Shown one piece after another: positions 9,713 through 19,771 of a stretch of DNA of 64,000 bases. The stretch is from an uncultured Prochlorococcus sp. (GTDB lineage: Bacteria; Cyanobacteriota; Cyanobacteriia; PCC-6307; Cyanobiaceae). How positions within the stretch are numbered: the first letter of the stretch is position 1; each line of letters opens with the position of its first letter. Made by a program: the position numbers and the translations under genes. The stretch spans positions 1-64,000 of the forward strand of contig CACAXS010000003.1 of the NCBI GenBank assembly GCA_902536545.1. Reading direction: 5' to 3'. Under the pieces are notes generated by a model that was not told where the DNA came from, ran no database searches, and saw nothing but the letters and a program-made list of their open reading frames with translations.

Positions 9713-10579
9713 TTAATTAATATAACGCATACTTAAATCAATCCAATTACTTTTGGTAATTGAAGAACTTGTTGAAATCAAATCAATACCTTTTATTAGA
9801 TATTTACTAATTTCTTTTGGATTAATTCCAGAAACTTCTATTATCAAATTTTTATTGACTTCTTTTTTTAAGCTATTCATTGATAAATATCTTAATTCTT
9901 GAACGTTTTTTTTGATGATTTCAGGGCTAAGTTCATCCAATAAGACACTATCTGCTCCTGCTAATACTGCTTCTTTTGCCTGTTCGATATTCTCAGCTTC
10001 AATTATGATATGAGTTGTAAAAGGCGAATTTAGTCGAATTTTTTTTACTGCATTATTAAGATTATCTGTCCATGCAATGTGATTTTCTTTTATCATAGCT
10101 GCATCGTGTAATCCCATTCTATGATTCACTCCACCTCCGCATTTGAATGCATATTTTTCAAATATTCTTAAGCCTGGAGTAGTTTTTCTAGTATCTGCTA
10201 ATTTTATATTTGTACCTTCTAACTTATTTACAAGACTTCTTGTATATGTTGATATTCCAGATAAATGCATCGCTATATTTAATCCTATTCTTTCACTAGC
10301 TAGCAAACTTTTTGAAGGTCCATATATTTCCATGAGTTTTTGATCTTTAACAAATTGATCTCCATCAGAGATATTAAATTTTGAACTTATTTTTAAATCA
10401 ATTTTTTTAAAAATTTCTTTTATGATTTCGACACCACAAAATATACCACCTTCTTTTGCAATCCAATATGCATTACCACTCTCTTCCGTAATAGAAGGAC
10501 TTGTAAGATCTCCCCTACCTATATCTTCATCGATCCAATTATCAATGATCTTACTTATTATTGGAGTATTGAAATCCAC
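9713..10579 (-). CDS. nadC: Nicotinate-nucleotide pyrophosphorylase (quinolinate phosphoribosyltransferase)
   Basis: A 288-residue protein with an N-terminal EDIGRGDLTSPSI block, the ADTRKTTPGLR motif near residue 128, GGGVNHRMGLHDAAMIKENH, and the EAENIEQAKEAVLAGADSVLLDE barrel strands. These are the standard NadC signatures. It converts quinolinate and PRPP to nicotinate mononucleotide in de novo NAD synthesis. It lies 27 bases upstream of argS on the same strand. Confidence 0.97.
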   Translation of the reverse strand: MDFNTPIISKIIDNWIDEDIGRGDLTSPSITEESGNAYWIAKEGGIFCGVEIIKEIFKKIDLKISSKFNISDGDQFVKDQKLMEIYGPSKSLLASERIGLNIAMHLSGISTYTRSLVNKLEGTNIKLADTRKTTPGLRIFEKYAFKCGGGVNHRMGLHDAAMIKENHIAWTDNLNNAVKKIRLNSPFTTHIIIEAENIEQAKEAVLAGADSVLLDELSPEIIKKNVQELRYLSMNSLKKEVNKNLIIEVSGINPKEISKYLIKGIDLISTSSSITKSNWIDLSMRYIN

Positions 10580-10660
10580 TAAACTAAAAAAAAATTAATT
10601 AATAAAATTCAAATGAAGTTAGAGAATCAACTATATATCACTATGTAATTTAACTCAAAT

Positions 10661-12043
10661 TTATTTACCAATACAAAACTTAGAAAAAATATTATCTAGA
10701 AGTTCCTCTGTTAATTCTTGACCAGTTATTTTAGATAAGTTTTGAATTCCATCTCTTAGTTCTATTGATAACAAATCAAATGGCAATTTATTTTTAATTA
10801 TTTCATCAGTATCATTCAAATTAGAAAGACAAGCAGACAAATTTGTAAGATGTCTTTCGTTTAAAAATATATTGATATTTTCTACTTGTTTTAATCCGCA
10901 ATTTTTTATGATTGTGTCGATTAATAATCTTTCACCGTCATTATTCTTAATGCTCATAAGAATTGTATTTTTTAACTCATTTGAATTAATATTTTTGCAA
11001 TCAATTAAATCTTTTTTGTTGCCTAAAATAGTAATTAATTTTTCTTTGGGGATTTCTTGTATTATTTTTTTGTCTTCTTCATTAAATCCTTCTTCAAGAC
11101 TATAAATATAAATTATAAAATCTGACTCTTTAATTTTCCTAAAACTTTTTTTAATTCCAATACTTTCAATTTGTTCATTAGTTTCTCTTATGCCAGCAGT
11201 ATCAATTATTTTCATTGGTATATCATTAATAGTTAAATTAACTTCAATTACATCTCTAGTTGTTCCAGGAATATTAGTAACGATTGCTTTGTCTTTTTTT
11301 GCAAGCAAATTTAGTAAAGAGCTTTTACCAACATTTGTTTTGCCTATAAGCGCAATGGATATTCCATTGTGAATATATGAATTTCTTTTTGCATTTTCTA
11401 TTAGTAATTCTATTTTTTCTTTTACTTTTTTAATGTTTTTTAGGTATTTGTTGTAATCAAAATCTGTGAAGTCTTCTTCAAAATCAACTCTCGCTTCTAT
11501 TTCGCAAAGTTGATTTATAAGGTCATTTTTAATATCATTGATTTTTTTCTTTATTTCCCCTTGAACCCCACTAAAAGCTAACTCTGCTGATCTGGTATTG
11601 CTTGCATTAATTAATTGATTAATCGACTCGGCTTGAGTAAGGTCTATTTTTCCATTAAGAAAAGCTCTTTGACTAAATTCTCCTGGGTTTGCAAGTCTAA
11701 CTCTTGAATTACTAGATAATAATCTCTTAAGAACTTTATTTACTAGGATAATTCCTCCATGGCAATGAAGTTCAACAACATCCTCTCCTGTGAGGCTATT
11801 TGGTGATTTCATCACTAAAATTAGAACCTCATCTATAAATTTATTTTGTTTATTTTCTTGAATAAAACCATGAAAAACTCTATGTGATTCCCATGCATAT
11901 TTAGATTTAGTTTGAACAATCTTTTTGCAAGAATTTATTGAGTCTTTCCCTGATACTCTTATTATCGCAACTCCTCCTTTCCCTATACTTATAGCTGAAG
12001 CAATTGCGGCTATCGTATCTTCTGTAGTAACTATCGGATCCAT
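10661..12043 (-). CDS. mnmE: tRNA modification GTPase MnmE (TrmE/ThdF)
   Basis: A 460-residue protein with the three MnmE parts: an N-terminal tetrahydrofolate-binding domain starting [26 protein letters not shown], a helical domain, and an inserted GTPase with G1 [10 protein letters not shown]3 DTAGI and G4 GNKKD. It ends with FCIGK, which holds the conserved C-terminal cysteine. With GidA it makes the cmnm5U modification at the wobble base of certain tRNAs. An 81-base spacer separates it from nadC. Confidence 0.97.
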   Translation of the reverse strand: MDPIVTTEDTIAAIASAISIGKGGVAIIRVSGKDSINSCKKIVQTKSKYAWESHRVFHGFIQENKQNKFIDEVLILVMKSPNSLTGEDVVELHCHGGIILVNKVLKRLLSSNSRVRLANPGEFSQRAFLNGKIDLTQAESINQLINASNTRSAELAFSGVQGEIKKKINDIKNDLINQLCEIEARVDFEEDFTDFDYNKYLKNIKKVKEKIELLIENAKRNSYIHNGISIALIGKTNVGKSSLLNLLAKKDKAIVTNIPGTTRDVIEVNLTINDIPMKIIDTAGIRETNEQIESIGIKKSFRKIKESDFIIYIYSLEEGFNEEDKKIIQEIPKEKLITILGNKKDLIDCKNINSNELKNTILMSIKNNDGERLLIDTIIKNCGLKQVENINIFLNERHLTNLSACLSNLNDTDEIIKNKLPFDLLSIELRDGIQNLSKITGQELTEELLDNIFSKFCIGK

Positions 12044-12109
12044 CTCTCGCTTTGCTATGGAAAATTAAGTAAGATTATCAAGAATTTAATTTTTAAATTT
12101 TCTTTCTGA

Positions 12110-12553
12110 ATGAGATTTAAAAGAGATATTACCTATAAGAAAATTCTATCATTATTTAGGAGTCAGAATGGAAGTCCTTTCTTTAATGCTAAAGGTTTAG
12201 CTATAGGTGTATTTAGTGGCTGCTTTCCTTTTTTTGGGTTTCAGACTTTTATAGGGGTATTTTTTGCGAAAATAGCTAAGGGAAATATTGTTCTAGCTGT
12301 AATTGGTACTTGGATCAGCAACCCTTTTACTTATATTCCACTTTATTATTTTAATTATAAAGTTGGTTCGATTTTTTTGAATAATTCTTCTAATAAATTT
12401 CTTGAAAAAAGTTTAGTTATTGATGACTTATGGAAACAAGGTAGAATTTTTTCCCTAAAATTACTCTTAGGTTCATCTTTTGTAGGTATTTTATTAGCTT
12501 TGATTTGTGGAAGTATTGTTTTCTTTATCTATAAGATAAAAAGTAAAAGATAG
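12110..12553 (+). CDS. DUF2062 membrane protein
   Basis: A 147-residue integral membrane protein matching the DUF2062 pattern: GNGSPFFNAKGLAIG-like N-terminus, then GCFPFFGFQTFIGVFFAKIAKGN and IGTWISNPFTYIPLYYFNYKVG, with a C-terminal helix before KIKSKR. Three or four transmembrane segments are evident. The family is widespread in bacteria and its function is not established. It is divergent from mnmE and convergent with spoT across an 18-base gap, so it appears monocistronic. Confidence 0.85.
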   Translation: MRFKRDITYKKILSLFRSQNGSPFFNAKGLAIGVFSGCFPFFGFQTFIGVFFAKIAKGNIVLAVIGTWISNPFTYIPLYYFNYKVGSIFLNNSSNKFLEKSLVIDDLWKQGRIFSLKLLLGSSFVGILLALICGSIVFFIYKIKSKR

Positions 12554-12571
12554 ATTGATCTTTTTTTAAAA

Positions 12572-14878
12572 TTAACTTTGCCCAACTCTGGCAATATCTA
12601 AAACATCTGCCATTGATTTAATTTGTTCAATTGTTTTGTGAAGTTGATTATAACTTTCAAGACCTACACAAAGATTTATAATAGCTGGTTTACCATAAGC
12701 AGTTTTAACATTGGCATCGCTAACATTTATACCTTTATCAGATAACCGCATAAGAATATCTTTAAGAACTCCAACTCTATCAATTACTTCTATACGTAGC
12801 TGAATCGGAAACTTATTATCGCCAGTTTTATTATCTTGATTCCAACCAACAGGTAATCTTCTCTCTATTGGAATTGGTATTACATTTTCACAATCTTCCC
12901 TATGTATTGTTATTCCATGGTTGCCGAGCGAAACAGTTCCGATAATATCCTCGCCTGGAAGTGGGGTACAGCATTTACCTATTCTGTAATCAAGACCTTC
13001 TATCCCGGAAATTGGTGATTTAGCTGCCTTATTAGATTTATTAGTGGATAAATTACTATTACTTTTAAGAGATTTTGCTATTACAGAGTCAGAAACATTT
13101 TTTACATCTTCTGTCTGTAATTTTATTTCTTCTCTTAGTCTGTTTAATACTTGATGCAAAGTTAAACCACCAAAACCAAGTGATGCAAGAAGGTCTTCAG
13201 TAGTTTTTAAATTACATCGATTTGCAACTTTTTTCATGGCTTCACTAGAAAGTAATGCTTCAAAACCGTTTCGACCTACTTCTTTTTCAAGCAAATCTCT
13301 ACCTCTTTTAATTGTTTCATCACGATGGCTTTTCTTATACCATTGGCGGATTCTATTTTTAGCAGTTGGCGTAACTGCGAAGTTCAACCAATCCAAGCTT
13401 GGAGTAGCATTATTACTTGTCAGAATTTCTATGAAGTCACCATTTTGAAGTGCTGTAGATAATGGAGAAAGCTTTTCATTAATTCTTATTCCATTACAGT
13501 GATTTCCAACTTCAGAATGAATTCTGTATGCGAAATCTATCGCAGTAGATCCTTTCCTTAAACCAACAACATCTCCTTTTGGAGTGATCACAAATACTTC
13601 TTCATCAAATAAATCTTCTTTAATTGAAGCTAAATAATCATTATGATCCCCTTCATTACCTTCTTGTTGCCATTCTACTAATTGTCTTAGCCAATTAAAT
13701 CTCTCGGCATTACTTTTAGCAGGAGAACCACCTTCTTTGTATTGCCAATGAGCAGCGATACCATATTCAGCAATTTGATGCATGGAAGTAGTTCTTATTT
13801 GGACTTCAATAGGTCGATGTCTTCCAATCACAGAAGTATGTAAGGACTGGTATCCGTTGGGTTTTGGTAATCCTATATAGTCTTTAAATCTACCAGGAAT
13901 TGGTTTGAAAGTATCATGAACAACTGCTAAAGCTCTATAACAACTATCTGAATTGTCCACGATAATTCTTAGGGCAGCAACATCATAAATCTCGTGAAAA
14001 TGCTTTTGTTGTCTTTCCATTTTGCTCCAGATGCCATAAAGATGTTTTGGCCTTCCTGTTATTTCAAAATTTTTTAAACCTGCTGAAACCAAGTTTTCTT
14101 TCATAAGATTCAAAGTTACTTTTAATCTTTTTTCTCTATCACTTCTTTTAACAGCGATTTGATCTTTAAGATCTTGATATTCTTCAGGCTCTAGCAATTT
14201 AAAAGCTAAATCTTCTAATTCCCATTTAAATCTGTTTATTCCTAGTCGATTAGCTAATGGTGCATAAATCTCTCTTGTTTCTCTCGCTATCCTTAGTTTT
14301 TTTTCATCATTTAGCCATTCAATTGTTCTCATGTTATGAAGTCGATCTGCAAGTTTTACTAAAACAACTCTGATATCGCTGGCCATAGCCAAAAACATTT
14401 TCCTAAGATTTTCAGCTTGTGCTTCAGTCCTGTTGTTAAAGTGAATGCCTCCTAATTTTGTTACACCTTCTACAAGTATTTTTACTTCTAATCCAAAATT
14501 TGTTTCTATTTCGGATAAATCAATGCCAGTATCTTCAACAACATCATGTAAAAGGCCTGCAGCAATAACAGATGAACTAGCACCTATTTCTTTGAGGAGA
14601 TTAGCAACAGCAACTGGGTGGATAATGTATGGCTCGCCACTCGCACGGAATTGTCCATCATGAGCTTTATAAGCAAGTTTAAAAGCCTTTACTATAAGGT
14701 TATGATTCTCATCATTTTCTTTATTTGATTTTTCAAAATTATGAATATCTTTAAAAAGCCAATCGGGAATTTTTATTTGATAATTTAAAGATTCACTTTC
14801 ATATTTTTTATTTTCAGGCAAAATAGTTTTGGAAACTTTAATTTCGTTTTCTTTTGAATTTGCAGCTTCCTCTGACAT
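12572..14878 (-). CDS. spoT: Bifunctional (p)ppGpp synthetase/hydrolase, Rel/SpoT
   Basis: A 768-residue long RSH protein. Domains in order: HD hydrolase with HDVVED at residues 111-116 and later KLADRLHNMRT; the synthetase with RFKDYIGLPKPNGYQSLHT; a TGS domain (VFVITPKGDVVGLRKGSTAIDFAYRIHSEVG); a zinc-finger-like CCTPLPGEDIIG block; and a C-terminal ACT domain. Both catalytic centres look intact, so it should make and degrade the stringent-response alarmone. No other RSH gene is in the window. It is divergent from the ABC ATPase gene. Confidence 0.97.
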   Translation of the reverse strand: MSEEAANSKENEIKVSKTILPENKKYESESLNYQIKIPDWLFKDIHNFEKSNKENDENHNLIVKAFKLAYKAHDGQFRASGEPYIIHPVAVANLLKEIGASSSVIAAGLLHDVVEDTGIDLSEIETNFGLEVKILVEGVTKLGGIHFNNRTEAQAENLRKMFLAMASDIRVVLVKLADRLHNMRTIEWLNDEKKLRIARETREIYAPLANRLGINRFKWELEDLAFKLLEPEEYQDLKDQIAVKRSDREKRLKVTLNLMKENLVSAGLKNFEITGRPKHLYGIWSKMERQQKHFHEIYDVAALRIIVDNSDSCYRALAVVHDTFKPIPGRFKDYIGLPKPNGYQSLHTSVIGRHRPIEVQIRTTSMHQIAEYGIAAHWQYKEGGSPAKSNAERFNWLRQLVEWQQEGNEGDHNDYLASIKEDLFDEEVFVITPKGDVVGLRKGSTAIDFAYRIHSEVGNHCNGIRINEKLSPLSTALQNGDFIEILTSNNATPSLDWLNFAVTPTAKNRIRQWYKKSHRDETIKRGRDLLEKEVGRNGFEALLSSEAMKKVANRCNLKTTEDLLASLGFGGLTLHQVLNRLREEIKLQTEDVKNVSDSVIAKSLKSNSNLSTNKSNKAAKSPISGIEGLDYRIGKCCTPLPGEDIIGTVSLGNHGITIHREDCENVIPIPIERRLPVGWNQDNKTGDNKFPIQLRIEVIDRVGVLKDILMRLSDKGINVSDANVKTAYGKPAIINLCVGLESYNQLHKTIEQIKSMADVLDIARVGQS

Positions 14879-14932
14879 TTTATATTGCTTTAGATGTATT
14901 TTATTTAGGTCTAGAAAAATTTGCTATAAATC

Positions 14933-16531
14933 ATGGAAAAAAATAAAGAAAAAATTATTGTAGTTAAAAATCTTACTGTTAAATATGGTTTAAAACAGCA
15001 ACCTATTATCAAAGATTTTAATTTGGAAATAGATAGTGGAGATCATTTGGCCATAATAGGACCTTCTGGATGTGGAAAGACCACTTTTGCAAAAACATTA
15101 GTAAATATATTGCCTGAAAAGGCTACTTCTAAAGGGTATTTATCGATTTCAAGTGCAGATCCTAGGAAAATTAATAACAAGGATGCACAATTATTTAGAA
15201 GAAAGAATTTTGGATTTATTTATCAAGACTCTATAAAAAAACTTAATCCGCTAATGAGGGTTGGGGATCATTTATATGAATTATTTAAAACGCATGATCA
15301 AACTAAATCATCTGTAATTATTAAAAAATTAGTAAAAGAAGTTTTTCAAAAAGTAGGAATTGAAGAAAGTAGACTTGATTCTTTCCCACATCAATTTAGC
15401 GGTGGAATGAGACAGAGAGTTTCTATAGCAATGGCACTTGCTTTGAAACCTAAATTATTAATAGCTGATGAACCTACAACAAGCTTAGATACCAAAACAA
15501 GTTTTGAAATTATGCAGGAAATAATTCAACTATGTAATGAATTTGATACTACTTTAATTTTAATTAGTCACGATATAAATCTTGCAGCAAAGTGGTGTAA
15601 AAAAGTTGCAATAATTGAAAAGGGATCGATTGTTGAAGAAGGTAATATATTAGATATTTTTCAATCACCAAAATCAGATATCGGGAAAAAGTTAGTAAAT
15701 GCTTCAAAAATAGTATTAGAACAAAATACTAAAAATAATAACCGAGATAAGGTCGTTCTAGAGGTAAATAACCTAAGACATTGGTATAAATTAAATTCTT
15801 CAATTTTCATTAATAAATGGAATAAAGCTTTAAATGAAGTAAGTTTCAAGTTATATGAGAATGAGACTCTTGGAATAGTTGGTTCTTCAGGGAGCGGTAA
15901 AAGTACATTATGTAGGGCTTTAATTGGACTTCTCAAAGTAAGAGGTGGTGAAATCAAAATTTATGATAAAAATCATGCATTGAAAAAAAATAAATCTTTT
16001 AAAAAAAACAATAATGTGCAAATTATTTTTCAAGATCCTTTTTCAAGTTTAAATCCGAAAATGACAATAAAAAATATTTTGGAAGATATATTTTTTATTC
16101 AAAAAATTTCAGATAAAAGAAAAATCGAAAAAGAAATAAAATTAATGTTAAGAAATTTAAATCTTCCCTTAAATAATTATTTTTTTAGTTCTTATCCTAG
16201 CCAATTATCTGGAGGTCAATTGCAAAGAATTTCATTAGCCAGAGCGCTATTGTTGAAACCAAAAATTTTGATTTGTGATGAGAGCGTAAATATGTTGGAT
16301 GCTTCAGTAAAAATAGAGATTCTTGAATTACTTAGAGTTTTGCAAGAAAAAATGAATTTAACGATTATCTTTATTACTCATGATTTAGGCATTGCTAAAA
16401 GATTTTGTGATAGGTTGCTAGTTATGAATCATGGAAAGATAGTTGATGAAGGAGAAAGTTCTACAATATTCACGAAAACTCAAAACCCTTATACAAAATC
16501 GCTTCTAAATTCCTCTTTAAATCTTATTTAA
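14933..16531 (+). CDS. Tandem ABC-transporter ATPase (oligopeptide/nickel DppD-DppF type fusion)
   Basis: A 532-residue protein with two complete nucleotide-binding domains in one chain. NBD1 has Walker A GPSGCGKT (43-50), signature FSGGMRQRV near 156 and Walker B LLIADEPTTSLD. NBD2 has GSSGSGKST near 318, LSGGQLQRIS and ILICDESVNMLD. The arrangement resembles fused DppD/DppF or GsiA-type ATPases of peptide importers. No permease or solute-binding gene lies nearby, so the substrate cannot be inferred; the partners must be elsewhere. In NBD2 the Walker B is followed by SVN rather than the usual PVS/PTS. The end overlaps convergent 16524-17483 by 8 bases. Confidence 0.88.
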   Translation: MEKNKEKIIVVKNLTVKYGLKQQPIIKDFNLEIDSGDHLAIIGPSGCGKTTFAKTLVNILPEKATSKGYLSISSADPRKINNKDAQLFRRKNFGFIYQDSIKKLNPLMRVGDHLYELFKTHDQTKSSVIIKKLVKEVFQKVGIEESRLDSFPHQFSGGMRQRVSIAMALALKPKLLIADEPTTSLDTKTSFEIMQEIIQLCNEFDTTLILISHDINLAAKWCKKVAIIEKGSIVEEGNILDIFQSPKSDIGKKLVNASKIVLEQNTKNNNRDKVVLEVNNLRHWYKLNSSIFINKWNKALNEVSFKLYENETLGIVGSSGSGKSTLCRALIGLLKVRGGEIKIYDKNHALKKNKSFKKNNNVQIIFQDPFSSLNPKMTIKNILEDIFFIQKISDKRKIEKEIKLMLRNLNLPLNNYFFSSYPSQLSGGQLQRISLARALLLKPKILICDESVNMLDASVKIEILELLRVLQEKMNLTIIFITHDLGIAKRFCDRLLVMNHGKIVDEGESSTIFTKTQNPYTKSLLNSSLNLI

Positions 16532-17483
16532 CTTTAAGAACACTTAGTAATTTTTGAAAATCTAATGGTAATTCTGATTTGAATATCATTTCTTTACCAT
16601 TTATTGGATGTATAAGTCCAAGCTTAATGGCGTGTAAAGCTTGGCCATCTAATTTACATGGTAGTCTCTTACATCTTCCATATAACGGATCACCTACAAT
16701 TGGATGATTAATATGAGCGCAATGAACTCTTATTTGATGCGTTCGACCCGTATCTAGTTTAAAACTCATTAATGAGTAATTGCCAAATCTTTCTTCTAAT
16801 TTCCAATAGGTACAGGCATATCTTCCTGAAGTCTCTTCAACTACTTTATATTTCAATCTATTTAATTTATCTCTGCCAATATGTCCCACTATTTGGCCTT
16901 CTTCAGAATTAGGCGCTCCATGAATTACTGCAATATATTCGCGTGATGCTATTTTTTCTTTAATTTGTTGCTGCAGATTTACTAATGCCTCTTGGCTTTT
17001 TGCAACCACCATACATCCAGAGGTATCTTTATCTAATCTGTGAACAATCCCAGGTCTTAATTTCCCATTAATTCCAGGTAGATCTTTACAGTGAAAAAGT
17101 AATCCATTTACTAAAGTCCCAGATTTGTGTCCAGGGGCTGGATGAACTATTAGTCCTGATTGTTTATTGATTACAATAATGTGCTCGTCTTCAAAAAGGA
17201 TATTTAAATCCATTTTTTCAGGTTTCAAATAAATTAAAGGTTCTGGAGGAGGCATCCATATTTGAACATTGTCGCCATTTTTTAATGGGGTCTTTGCTTT
17301 CGCCGTCTTATAGTTTACAAGTACTAAACCTGAATTTATAAAATGTTGAATTCTTGCTCTACTTTGTTCTGGCCTTTTACTTACCAACCATCTGTCTAGC
17401 CTCATAGGAAGAGGTAGCTCATAAATAATTTCTATAAGCTCACCTTCTCCAATGCCGAAAGAATTTTGATTATTTAATTCCAT
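16524..17483 (-). CDS. 23S rRNA pseudouridine synthase, RluD/RluA family
   Basis: A 319-residue protein with an N-terminal S4 RNA-binding domain (RLDRWLVSKRPEQSRARIQHFINSGLVLVN) and the catalytic RluA-type domain with GIVHRLDKDTSGCMVVAKS near residue 145, whose aspartate is the nucleophile. DTGRTHQIRVHCAHINHPIVGDPLYG is the second family block. It isomerises uridines in 23S rRNA; whether it is the RluD ortholog is likely from the S4 domain and length but not certain. It overlaps the YlqF gene by 10 bases on the same strand, coupling two ribosome-assembly genes. Confidence 0.92.
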   Translation of the reverse strand: MELNNQNSFGIGEGELIEIIYELPLPMRLDRWLVSKRPEQSRARIQHFINSGLVLVNYKTAKAKTPLKNGDNVQIWMPPPEPLIYLKPEKMDLNILFEDEHIIVINKQSGLIVHPAPGHKSGTLVNGLLFHCKDLPGINGKLRPGIVHRLDKDTSGCMVVAKSQEALVNLQQQIKEKIASREYIAVIHGAPNSEEGQIVGHIGRDKLNRLKYKVVEETSGRYACTYWKLEERFGNYSLMSFKLDTGRTHQIRVHCAHINHPIVGDPLYGRCKRLPCKLDGQALHAIKLGLIHPINGKEMIFKSELPLDFQKLLSVLKVK

Positions 17484-18346
17484 ATTGGGACTTCTAAAGC
17501 AATTTTACCCAGCATTTGATTTCTATAATCTTCCAATAACTTATGAGACATTCTCCTTTTATCGCCAGAGGTATGTTTTGAAGCTGCTTCGTCGATCCAA
17601 GCAGAAGGACTCTTAAAGCCTTTTGCAATATCAACTCCATATCTATTAGATATTTGCTTAACTGAGATATTCGCATTCTTATCTTTGTTAAGAGTGGATA
17701 TAATTTTGATAAATCCAATTGCTACACTCTCTATTTCATAAGCAGCTTCACCGATATCGTCGCATAGTGCAAGATTAAGTGCTGATTTTTGATCTTCTAA
17801 ATTTGGAGGTATAACACCAGGAGCATCTAGCAGATCTATACCACTTTCTAATTTTATCCATCTTAAATTACGAGTCACGCCTGCTTTCCTAGCGCTATCT
17901 ACAACTCTTTTTTTTGCAATTCTATTAATTAATGCTGACTTTCCTACGTTTGGAAAACCAAGTGTAAGGGCTCTAATTGGCCTAATTCGCATTCCTCTAG
18001 AGAGTCTTCTTTCATCAATTGAAGACCTAGAATCTTTGGCTGATTTACAAATTTCTTTAATACCTATTCCTCTTTTAGCATCACACCAAAGAGGATATTG
18101 ATCTTTAGCATTAAACCATTTATTCCAACTATTGATTGCATTAGGGGAGATCATGTCTGATCTGTTAATAACAAGAATATGTTTTTTATTATTTATCCAT
18201 TTATTTAAGTGTGGATGTCCTGTTGACAAAGGAATTCGTGCATCTCTAACTTCTATAACTAAATCTACTTTATTGATAATTTCAGATAATTTTTTTTCTG
18301 CTTTTGCGATATGGCCTGGATACCATTGAATTTTGGGTATGTCCAC
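17474..18346 (-). CDS. ylqF: Ribosome biogenesis GTPase YlqF/RbgA
   Basis: A 290-residue circularly permuted GTPase. The G4 motif NRSD comes first, near residue 60, followed by the P-loop GFPNVGKSALINRI near 130 and G3 DAPGV near 175, the order that defines the YlqF/YawG group. The N-terminal IQWYPGHIAKAEKKL is the family signature. It functions in late 50S subunit assembly. It is translated just ahead of the pseudouridine synthase with a 10-base overlap. Confidence 0.95.
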   Translation of the reverse strand: MDIPKIQWYPGHIAKAEKKLSEIINKVDLVIEVRDARIPLSTGHPHLNKWINNKKHILVINRSDMISPNAINSWNKWFNAKDQYPLWCDAKRGIGIKEICKSAKDSRSSIDERRLSRGMRIRPIRALTLGFPNVGKSALINRIAKKRVVDSARKAGVTRNLRWIKLESGIDLLDAPGVIPPNLEDQKSALNLALCDDIGEAAYEIESVAIGFIKIISTLNKDKNANISVKQISNRYGVDIAKGFKSPSAWIDEAASKHTSGDKRRMSHKLLEDYRNQMLGKIALEVPIWN

Positions 18347-18485
18347 TTCAATAATTCAAATAAAATTTTGTATTCCTTTTAATTTTTATAATTTCAAAAG
18401 TATTTACTTTTAAAATTTTAGTATAAATTTAATAACTTAAAAAAATTTTTATAATGGTTAATTCTTAAAATTTATTAAGGCATAG

Positions 18486-18528
18486 GTAACAGTTACTACT
18501 TTTTAGCCCAATAAGGCCAAATTAACGT
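18486..18528 (+). promoter_or_regulatory. Candidate NtcA-type activated promoter upstream of pgk
   Basis: GTA at 18486-18488 and TAC at 18497-18499 are separated by exactly 8 bases, giving the NtcA consensus GTAN8TAC. A -10 box of the form TAN3T (TAACGT, 18523-18528) follows after 23 bases. This is the standard layout of NtcA-activated cyanobacterial promoters. It would place transcription start about 25-30 bases before the pgk ATG. No -35 box is evident. A chance match is possible in DNA this AT-rich. Confidence 0.45.
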
Positions 18529-18561
18529 TAGGGTCTTGAAATTAGAAATTTAACTTGTTTA

Positions 18562-19770
18562 ATGTCAAAATTATCTCTTTCCAGTCTTGATGAGACTCAT
18601 TTAGAAGGAAAAAAAGTTCTTGTCAGAGTAGATTTTAATGTCCCATTAAATGAAGATGGTCAAATAACAGACGATACTCGTATTAGAGCCGCTATCCCAA
18701 CGATTGAATATCTTATTAATCATTCTGCAAAAGTTATCTTAGTTGCCCATTTTGGAAGACCAAAGGGCCAAGTAAATGAAAAAATGAGATTAACCCCAGT
18801 AGCAGCAAGATTAGGTAAATTGTTGGGAAAAAATGTTGCTCTTACTAATAGTTGCATAGGTGATGAATCAGTTGCACAATCAAATAGCTTAAGTAATGGG
18901 GATGTTCTTTTACTTGAAAACGTTCGTTTTTTTGGAGAGGAGGAAAAGAACGACTTGAATTTTGCCAAAAATTTAGCATCGCATGCAGATATTTATGTAA
19001 ATGATGCTTTTGGTGCTGCTCACAGAGCTCATGCTTCGACTCAGGGAGTTACTAATTATTTAAGTCCCTCAGTTGCTGGATTCCTTTTAGAAAAAGAATT
19101 GAAATACTTACAAGGAGCAATAGATACCCCAAAGCGTCCATTGGCAGCAATAGTTGGAGGATCGAAGGTTAGTAGCAAAATAGGAGTGCTTGATTCTTTA
19201 CTAGATAAGTGTGACAAAATCATGATTGGTGGAGGTATGATTTTTACTTTTTATAAAGCTAGAGGTCTTGATGTCGGAAAGAGCCTTGTAGAAGAAGATA
19301 AACTTGAGCTTGCAAAAGACTTAGAAGTAAAAGCAAAAGCAAAAGGCGTTGAATTATTGTTACCTAATGATGTTGTTTTAGCTAATGAATTTTCTCCTGA
19401 TGCCGAAAGTAAAGTATCTCAAATTGATTCAATTAGTGGGAATTGGATGGGTCTCGATATTGGTCCAGATTCCATTAAAGTTTTTCAGAATGCTCTTGCA
19501 GAATGTAAGACAATTATTTGGAATGGTCCAATGGGAGTTTTTGAATTTGATAAATTTGCAGATGGCACAAATGCAATAGCTACGACCCTTGCAGACTTAA
19601 GTGCTTTTTCTGAAGTTTGTACAATAATTGGTGGTGGAGATTCAGTTGCAGCAGTTGAGAAAGCAGGATTAGCTGAGAAAATGTCTCATATATCTACTGG
19701 AGGTGGGGCTAGTTTGGAACTTTTAGAAGGTAAAACCTTACCTGGTGTAGCTGCTTTAAACGACGCTTAA
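18562..19770 (+). CDS. pgk: Phosphoglycerate kinase
   Basis: A 402-residue enzyme of normal length. Motifs include [25 protein letters not shown] at the N-terminus, HFGRPKG, LLENVRF, the [19 protein letters not shown] hinge region and the C-terminal [13 protein letters not shown] nucleotide-binding loop with [13 protein letters not shown]. It phosphorylates 3-phosphoglycerate in the Calvin cycle and works in reverse in glycolysis. A roughly 215-base spacer upstream carries the NtcA-like promoter. The end is one base from a convergent gene. Confidence 0.98.
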   Translation: MSKLSLSSLDETHLEGKKVLVRVDFNVPLNEDGQITDDTRIRAAIPTIEYLINHSAKVILVAHFGRPKGQVNEKMRLTPVAARLGKLLGKNVALTNSCIGDESVAQSNSLSNGDVLLLENVRFFGEEEKNDLNFAKNLASHADIYVNDAFGAAHRAHASTQGVTNYLSPSVAGFLLEKELKYLQGAIDTPKRPLAAIVGGSKVSSKIGVLDSLLDKCDKIMIGGGMIFTFYKARGLDVGKSLVEEDKLELAKDLEVKAKAKGVELLLPNDVVLANEFSPDAESKVSQIDSISGNWMGLDIGPDSIKVFQNALAECKTIIWNGPMGVFEFDKFADGTNAIATTLADLSAFSEVCTIIGGGDSVAAVEKAGLAEKMSHISTGGGASLELLEGKTLPGVAALNDA

Positions 19771-19771
19771 G

